In this document: one piece after another, positions 58,840-64,000 of the stretch
Layout of the letters: each line of letters begins with the position of its first letter
Numbering within the stretch: position 1 is the stretch's first letter
Source: Streptomyces sp. H39-S7
Lineage (GTDB): Bacteria > Actinomycetota > Actinomycetes > Streptomycetales > Streptomycetaceae
NCBI RefSeq assembly: GCF_027158205.1
Contig: NZ_JAPVLU010000003.1
Location: forward strand, 62,001 to 126,000
DNA: 64,000 nt
Direction of reading: 5' to 3'
Notes under the pieces: model-generated
What the model was told of the DNA's origin: nothing
Databases searched by the model: none
Seen by the model: the letters and a program-made list of their open reading frames with translations, nothing else
Program-made: the position numbers and the translations under genes

Positions 58840-58854
58840 CTGACTATGCGTCAG
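58840..58854. promoter_or_regulatory. TetR-regulon operator (CTGACTATGCGTCAG)
   Basis: One mismatch to the consensus; 24 bases from the previous site (centre to centre) and 35 bases before the start at 58890. Confidence 0.75.
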
Positions 58855-58889
58855 TTCTGTATACCTTCGAGCAGGAGCGGGCGAGACCG

Positions 58890-61067
58890 ATGCTTGGATC
58901 GACATACAGCACCCGTAGCCCCGGCCCCGGGCCCGCCGCACGCGGCGCGTCCGACACCGACGTCGGTGGCCGTCCGCTGCACAACACCGTCCCGGACCTC
59001 GACCGGTTCTTCCGGCCGGAGACCGTGGCGGTGGTCGGCGCGTCCGACACGGAAGGGCGTCCCAACACCGGCATCACCAGACAGCTCATCGCCTGGTCGC
59101 AGCGGGTCGGGGCCCGGCTCTTCCCGGTCAACCCCGGCCGCGAGACCGTCTTCGACCTGCCCTGCTATGCCTCGGTGGCGGATCTGCCGGAGACGGTCGA
59201 TCTCGCGGTGCTCCTCGTCGGTGATCCCCTTCCCGTCATCGAGCAGTTGGGCGAGGCCAAGGTCCGGTTCGCCGTCGCCTTCGCCTCCGGATTCGCCGAG
59301 ACGGGCGAGGAGGGCGCCGCCGCACAGGCCCGGCTCGCCGAGGTCGTCGCCGCCTCCGGCATGCGGCTGCTCGGCCCGAACACCAACCTCAACGCCTTCG
59401 AGAAGTTCCGCGAGGACCTCACGGGGCCGGCCATCGCCCTGATCACGCAATCCGGTCACCAGGGACGGCCCCTCTACACGCTGCAGGAACTCGGCATCCG
59501 GATCAGCCACTGGGCACCGACCGGCAACGAGGCTGACCTCGAAACCGCCGACTTCATCTCGTACTTCTCCGAGCAGCCCGAGGTCGGGGCCATCGCCGCG
59601 TATGTGGAAGGGCTCAAGGACGGCCGCTCGTTCACCCTCGCTGCCGACCGCGCGGCCCGCAACAAGGTGCCGGTGGTGATGGTGAAGGTCGGCCGCACCG
59701 AGACCGGCGCCCGCATGGCCGCCTCCCACACCGGCAAGCTGACCGGCTCCGACGCCGTCGTCGACGCGGCCCTCAAGCAGTTCGGCGTCATCCGCGTCGA
59801 CGGACTCGACCAGCTCCAGGACACGGCGACCCTGCTCGCGCGCGCCAAGCCGCCCACGGCCGACGGTGTCGTCGTCTACTCCATATCCGGCGGCACCGGC
59901 GCCCACTTCTCCGACCTCGCCACCGCCGCGGGACTCGACATCCCGCTGCTGTCCGACGAGAAGCAGACCGAACTGCACCAGTGGATCCCCGACTACCTCA
60001 ACGTCGCCAACCCGATCGACAACGGCGGCCACCCCGTGGGCGACTGGCGCGGCCGGAAGATCATCGACGCGATCCTCGCCGACCCGTCCGTCGGCGTGCT
60101 CATCTGTCCGATCACCGGCCCATTTCCACCCATGAGCGACAAACTGGCCCAGGATCTGGCCGACGCAGCGGAGAGCACCGACAAGCTGGTGTGCGTGGTG
60201 TGGGGCTCGCCGCTCGGCACCGAGGACGCCTATCGCACCACCCTCCTCGGTTCGTCCCGGCTCGCAACCTTCCGCACCTTCGGCAACTGCGTCAGCGCCG
60301 TCAAGGCCTACCTCGACCACCACCGCTTCGCCGCCGCCTACCGATCCCCCTTCGACGAGGCCCCCCGCACCCGCTCCTCCTCCGCACGCAAGGCCCAGGC
60401 CCTGATGCGCGCGGGCCACCAGCTCAGCGAGCACGCGGCGAAGCAGATGCTGCGGGCGTACGGGATCCGTGTGCCGCGCGAGCAGTTGGTCACCAGCGCG
60501 GCCGGCTCCGTCCGCGCCGCCGGCCTCGTCGGCTACCCGGTCGTCATGAAGGCGTCCGGCGCCCAGCTCGGCCACAAGACCGAACTCGGCCTGGTGAAGA
60601 TCGGACTGACCTCCGCCAGCCAGGTCCGCGACGCCTATCGCGACCTGACGGACATCGCCCGCTACGAGGGTGTGGACCTCGACGGCATCCTCGTCTGCCA
60701 GATGGTCGAGCGCGGCGTCGAGATGGTTGTCGGCGTCACCCACGACCCGCTCTTCGGCCCGACCGTCACCGTCGGCCTCGGCGGCGTCCTCGTCGAGATC
60801 CTTGCCGACGCCGCCGTCCGCGTGCCCCCGTTCAGCGAGGACACGGCCCGCGACATGCTCGGCGAGCTGCGCGGCCACCGGCTCCTCGAAGGGGTCAGAG
60901 GGGCGCCGCCGGCCGACGTCGACGCGCTCGTCGATGTCGTCATGCGGGTGCAGCGGATGGCGATGGAACTCGGCGGCGATCTCTCCGAACTCGACATCAA
61001 CCCACTGATGGTGCTGCCGCGGGGCCAGGGAGCGGTGGCACTCGACGCCCTCGCGATCTGCCGGTGA
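58890..61067 (+). CDS. ADP-forming acyl-CoA synthetase (acetate-CoA ligase/Pat-like, ATP-grasp)
   Basis: A 725-residue NDP-forming acyl-CoA ligase. CoA-binding domain at the N-terminus (FFRPETVAVVGASD), succinyl-CoA-ligase-like flavodoxin domain with the phospho-His in ASHTGKLTGSD (residue ~275), then an ATP-grasp domain (PVVMKASGAQLGHKTELGLV near 545 and ELDINPLMVLP at the end). GGAG precedes ATG 58890, with two operators upstream. It activates an acid to a CoA ester, possibly a product of the ring or side-chain breakdown. The next gene is an enoyl-CoA hydratase. Confidence 0.9.
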   Translation: MLGSTYSTRSPGPGPAARGASDTDVGGRPLHNTVPDLDRFFRPETVAVVGASDTEGRPNTGITRQLIAWSQRVGARLFPVNPGRETVFDLPCYASVADLPETVDLAVLLVGDPLPVIEQLGEAKVRFAVAFASGFAETGEEGAAAQARLAEVVAASGMRLLGPNTNLNAFEKFREDLTGPAIALITQSGHQGRPLYTLQELGIRISHWAPTGNEADLETADFISYFSEQPEVGAIAAYVEGLKDGRSFTLAADRAARNKVPVVMVKVGRTETGARMAASHTGKLTGSDAVVDAALKQFGVIRVDGLDQLQDTATLLARAKPPTADGVVVYSISGGTGAHFSDLATAAGLDIPLLSDEKQTELHQWIPDYLNVANPIDNGGHPVGDWRGRKIIDAILADPSVGVLICPITGPFPPMSDKLAQDLADAAESTDKLVCVVWGSPLGTEDAYRTTLLGSSRLATFRTFGNCVSAVKAYLDHHRFAAAYRSPFDEAPRTRSSSARKAQALMRAGHQLSEHAAKQMLRAYGIRVPREQLVTSAAGSVRAAGLVGYPVVMKASGAQLGHKTELGLVKIGLTSASQVRDAYRDLTDIARYEGVDLDGILVCQMVERGVEMVVGVTHDPLFGPTVTVGLGGVLVEILADAAVRVPPFSEDTARDMLGELRGHRLLEGVRGAPPADVDALVDVVMRVQRMAMELGGDLSELDINPLMVLPRGQGAVALDALAICR

Positions 61068-61257
61068 GCGGCCCGCGCCGCCCAGGCCGCCCGAGGTGTC
61101 CGAGCCGCCCGAACCGTCCGAAGGGCGGGGCGGGCACGGGCCGCGCGGCCGTAACGATCCGCTCGACGGCCGGGCCCGCGCTCCGGCCGGCCCCGCGGTC
61201 CGCGTACCGCTCAGCGCCGTGCGCGCAGCCCTCCGTACGACAAGGAGCCACTCCCCC

Positions 61258-62085
61258 ATGACGACCACCCTCCGTGACGATTCCGTTGGTTCCGGTGACT
61301 CATTGGTACTGCACGCCACTGACAACGGCGTCTCGTGGATCACTCTCAACCGCCCGGAAGCGATGAACGCCCTCACCTGGGACCAGCGCGAACGCATCAT
61401 CGCGCTGCTCGACGCGGCCTCCGCCGACCCCGCCGTCCGGGCCGTCGTCATCACCGCCACCGGCCGCGCGTTCTGCGCGGGCGCCGACCTCAGCGGCGGC
61501 GCGGCCGCACCCGGTGAGCGCGTCGCGGGTGATGTCGCCCGGACGATCCGGCGCGGCGCGCAGCGCCTCGTCTCCGCCGTCCTGGACTGCGAGAAGCCGG
61601 TGATCGCCGGGGTGAACGGCACCGCGGCCGGCATCGGCGCACACCTGGCCTTCGCCTGCGACCTCGTCCTCGCCTCCGACCGCGCGAAGTTCATCGAGGT
61701 CTTCGTCCGTCGCGGTCTCGTGCCCGACGGGGGCGGCGCGTACCTGCTGCCGCGGCTCATCGGCCCGCAGCGGGCGAAGGAGCTGATGTTCTTCGGCGAC
61801 GACCTCCCGGCGCCCGCCGCGGAACGTCTCGGCCTCGTCAACCGCGTCGTCCCCGCCGACGATCTGGAGAAGACGGCCCGCGAATGGGCCGAACGCCTCG
61901 CCGCCGGCCCGACCCGTTCCATCGCTCTGACCAAGCAACTGGTCAACGCCTCGCTGGACGCCGACCGCGCGACGGCGTTCGCGGCGGAGGCGGCCGCCCA
62001 GGAGATCAACATGACGACGTACGACGCGCAGGACGGCGTCCGCAGCTTCGTGGAGCGCCGGCCCCCGGAGTTCAGAGGGCGGTGA
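61258..62085 (+). CDS. Enoyl-CoA hydratase/isomerase (PaaG-like)
   Basis: A 275-residue crotonase. Blocks: WITLNRPEAMNALTWD, the oxyanion hole ITATGRAFCAGADL and NGTAAGIGAHLAFACDLVLAS, and FVRRGLVPDGGGAYLLPRLIG. The position of the common active-site Glu reads PDGGG, as in isomerase-type PaaG with Asp. AAGGAG precedes ATG 61258. The 190-base gap after the synthetase contains no gene, and both probably share its promoter. Confidence 0.92.
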   Translation: MTTTLRDDSVGSGDSLVLHATDNGVSWITLNRPEAMNALTWDQRERIIALLDAASADPAVRAVVITATGRAFCAGADLSGGAAAPGERVAGDVARTIRRGAQRLVSAVLDCEKPVIAGVNGTAAGIGAHLAFACDLVLASDRAKFIEVFVRRGLVPDGGGAYLLPRLIGPQRAKELMFFGDDLPAPAAERLGLVNRVVPADDLEKTAREWAERLAAGPTRSIALTKQLVNASLDADRATAFAAEAAAQEINMTTYDAQDGVRSFVERRPPEFRGR

Positions 62086-62150
62086 ACGGCGGCGGGGGTG
62101 CCGCCTGGCCGGGACCCCCGCACAGACCGCCGACGAATTCCCCTTCCCAT

Positions 62151-62165
62151 CTGACGCATCGTCAG
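62151..62165. promoter_or_regulatory. TetR-regulon operator (CTGACGCATCGTCAG)
   Basis: Perfect CTGACG-N3-CGTCAG palindrome ending five bases before the ATG at 62171. Confidence 0.85.
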
Positions 62166-62170
62166 GTTCA

Positions 62171-62815
62171 ATGGCTGTTGTGATGGGACACGCAGGGATG
62201 GCGGCCACCGCCGTCCGATACCTCAGGTCGGTCGGGGCCGCCACGACGGCGGAGCCCGTGGAACCGCTGCCACGCCCGGACTTGCGGGCCGTGGGGCCGG
62301 ACGAGCGGGCACCGGTCGATCCGGGGATGTTCCGCAAGGTGCTGGGCACCTTCGCGTCGGGGGTGACGATCGTCACCGCACCCGGTGCGGAAGGTCCGAC
62401 GGGCTTCGCCTGCCAGTCGTTCGCGTCGTTGTCGCTCGATCCGCCGCTGGTCGCTTTCATGGTGGCGCGCACGTCCACGACCTGGCCGAAGATCGCGCGC
62501 GCGGGCGTCTTCTGCGTCAACATCCTCAGCGACGAACAGGGCGCCCTGTGCCGCGGCTTCGCCGTGAGCGGGGCCGACAAGTTCGCGGGGGTCGACTGGA
62601 CGCCCACGCCCGTCACGGGGTCGCCGCGGCTGGCGGGCATAGCCGCGTGGATCGACTGCACGATCCACGCGGTGCACACCGGCGGCGACCATCTGATCGT
62701 CGTCGGACGGGTCGATGAACTCGGCTGCACGGAGCCCGCCGACGCGGACGACGCCACACCCGAGGCCGGACCGCTGCTCTTCTACCGTGGAGGCTTCGGG
62801 CGGTTCGCCCGGTAG
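62171..62815 (+). CDS. Flavin reductase-like protein (HpaC/RutF family)
   Basis: A 214-residue FMN-binding split barrel. Family core: FRKVLGTFASGVTIVTA, GFACQSFASLSLDPPLVAFMVA and GVFCVNILSDEQGALCRGFA. It reduces flavin with NAD(P)H for a partner monooxygenase, such as one of the LLM enzymes. Its ATG 62171 is five bases from the regulon operator with no ribosome site, so a leaderless message is probable; the first ~45 residues are variable. It converges with the MFS gene. Confidence 0.9.
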   Translation: MAVVMGHAGMAATAVRYLRSVGAATTAEPVEPLPRPDLRAVGPDERAPVDPGMFRKVLGTFASGVTIVTAPGAEGPTGFACQSFASLSLDPPLVAFMVARTSTTWPKIARAGVFCVNILSDEQGALCRGFAVSGADKFAGVDWTPTPVTGSPRLAGIAAWIDCTIHAVHTGGDHLIVVGRVDELGCTEPADADDATPEAGPLLFYRGGFGRFAR

Positions 62816-62816
62816 C

Positions 62817-64000
62817 TCACGCCGGCACGGCGGCCGTGATCCCCTTCGGCCGTCCCCGCCGGATGACCAGGACCATCAGCGCGGCGACCGCGCACAGCGC
62901 GCCCGAGCTGTACCAGACGACGTCATACGAGCCGAAGGCGTCACGCGCGACACCGCCCAGGAAGGCCACGACGGCGGCGCCGATCTGGTGCGCGGCCAGG
63001 ACCCAGCCGAAGACGATGGCGCTGTCGTCACCGTAGTACTCACGGCAGAGGGCGATGGTCGGCGGAACCGTGGCGACCCAGTCGAGTCCGTAGAACACGA
63101 TGAAAACGATCATCGGCGGGTGCACGGTGTCGGCCATCAGCTGGGGCAGGAACATCAACGACAGTCCGCGCATCCCGTAGTAGACGGCAAGCAGCCGGCG
63201 CGGCTCGAAGCGGTCGGTGAACCAACCGGAGGCGATGGTTCCGGCGATGTCGAAGATCCCAATGACGGCCAGGAGTGACGCCGCCGCCGTGACCGGCATC
63301 CCGTGGTCGTGGGCGGAGGGCACGAAGTGCGTCCTGATCAGGCCGTTCGTCGAGGCTCCGCAGATCGCGAATGATCCCGCGAGCAGCCAGAAGGGGCCCG
63401 TGCGGGCGGCGACGGACAGCGCCTTGAGCGCACGCCGGGCGGCCCCCCGCGCCGGGATCGGCTTCGGGGTGAACTCCGGCGCCCCGTAGGCCGACAGGCC
63501 GACGTCGGCGGGGTGGTCGCGCAGCAGCAGCCAGACGAAGGGGACGACGGCGAGCGCCGAGAGGGCGACGGTCGCGGCGGCGGGCCGCCAGCCGTGCTGC
63601 TCGACGATCCAGGAGAGCAGCGGCAGGAAGACCAGCTGTCCGGCCGCGCCGGCCGCCGTCAGGATGCCCGTGACCAGTCCCCGGCGGGTGACGAACCACC
63701 GGTTGGCGACGGTGGCGGCGAAGGCGAGCGCCATGCACCCGCTGCCGATGCCGACGAGGATGCCCCAGCAGAGGATCAGCTGCCAGGTCTGCGTCATGAA
63801 GATGGTGAGGCCGGCGCCGAGGGCGATCGTGGTGAGCGCGACGGCGACGACGCGGCGGATGCCGAATCGATCCATCAGGGCGGCGGCGAAAGGCGCGGTG
63901 ATTCCGTACAGCGCGAGATTGATGGAGACGGCGAAGCCGATCATGCCCCGCGACCAGCCGAACTCCGCGTGCAGGGGTTCGATCAGCAGACCCGGCAGGG
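62817..64000 (-). CDS. MFS transporter (oxalate/formate or monocarboxylate-like), cut by window edge
   Basis: At least 394 residues are visible; the frame continues beyond the right edge through ...GLLIEPLHAEFGWSRGMIGFAVS. About 11 spans and the MFS-type PFAAALMDRFGIRRVVAV loop are seen. The E-F-G-W-S-R opening is typical of the monocarboxylate/OFA group. It would import or export a carboxylate. It lies at the end of the regulon region, but its promoter is outside the window. Confidence 0.85.
   Translation of the reverse strand, partial: LPGLLIEPLHAEFGWSRGMIGFAVSINLALYGITAPFAAALMDRFGIRRVVAVALTTIALGAGLTIFMTQTWQLILCWGILVGIGSGCMALAFAATVANRWFVTRRGLVTGILTAAGAAGQLVFLPLLSWIVEQHGWRPAAATVALSALAVVPFVWLLLRDHPADVGLSAYGAPEFTPKPIPARGAARRALKALSVAARTGPFWLLAGSFAICGASTNGLIRTHFVPSAHDHGMPVTAAASLLAVIGIFDIAGTIASGWFTDRFEPRRLLAVYYGMRGLSLMFLPQLMADTVHPPMIVFIVFYGLDWVATVPPTIALCREYYGDDSAIVFGWVLAAHQIGAAVVAFLGGVARDAFGSYDVVWYSSGALCAVAALMVLVIRRGRPKGITAAVPA

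Overview
The window reads as a piece of a Streptomyces chromosome (or a very close relative). The DNA is very GC-rich, genes use GTG and even TTG starts, there are no transposases or integrases, and several genes are Streptomyces hallmarks: an AfsK-type Ser/Thr kinase with a PQQ-type propeller, an AfsR SARP/NB-ARC/TPR regulator followed by an AfsS-type peptide, an SsgA-like sporulation protein, an XRE/DUF397 pair, a GPP34 protein and FbiC. The gene content resembles what I recall of the S. coelicolor afsK-afsR neighbourhood, but I could not align it.

Layout. 1-2.8 kb: edge of a DHA2 efflux pump with a TetR regulator, a MarR regulator, and a divergent ohr/ohrR peroxide pair around a perfect operator palindrome. 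2.9-4.8 kb: tRNA-Arg(CCT) with terminator and a small PRC-barrel operon. 4.8-7.7 kb: copper module (CsoR-type operator, CopZ-like chaperone, a 47-residue membrane protein, CopA). 7.6-15.3 kb: SsgA-like protein, HTH_42 protein, rhomboid-like protein, a D-Ala-D-Ala carboxypeptidase with a huge acidic tail, GPP34, XRE regulator and DUF397 protein. 15.4-34.3 kb: first catabolic block (EthD-like protein, aminotransferase, two SDRs, solute symporter, ADP-ribosylglycohydrolase, FbiC, three LLM oxidoreductases, three hydrolases of the CehA/amidohydrolase type, a short FAAL-like fragment). 34.6-39.7 kb: afsR, afsS, an array of GGGG-loop hairpins, a toxin-antitoxin-like pair and a DinB-type protein. 39.8-44.4 kb: a long inverted repeat, then a divergent acyl-CoA synthetase / thiolase-DUF35-enoyl-CoA hydratase block. 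44.4-50.1 kb: secreted and membrane proteins and afsK. 50.5-64 kb: DnaA-box-like cluster, TetR regulator, and a second acyl-CoA block (acyl-CoA dehydrogenase, Ddn-like protein, second thiolase and DUF35, DoxX, flavin monooxygenase, ADP-forming acyl-CoA synthetase, enoyl-CoA hydratase, flavin reductase, MFS transporter).

The main discovery is that a 15-bp palindrome of the form CTGACG-NNN-CGTCAG (14 copies, some degenerate) stands in front of nearly every catabolic gene from 15.4 to 62.8 kb. It ties together acyl-CoA ligases, two thiolase-like/DUF35 pairs, hydratases, an acyl-CoA dehydrogenase, LLM oxidoreductases, amidohydrolases and SDRs into one apparent TetR regulon. Its members surround and interrupt the afsR-afsS-afsK locus. 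The likely job is beta-oxidation-like or aldolytic breakdown of a complex (steroid-, terpenoid- or aromatic-like) CoA ester with F420/flavin oxidoreductases. The TetR protein at 50857-51504 is the best candidate regulator. The second notable signal is the covarying hairpin array downstream of afsS.
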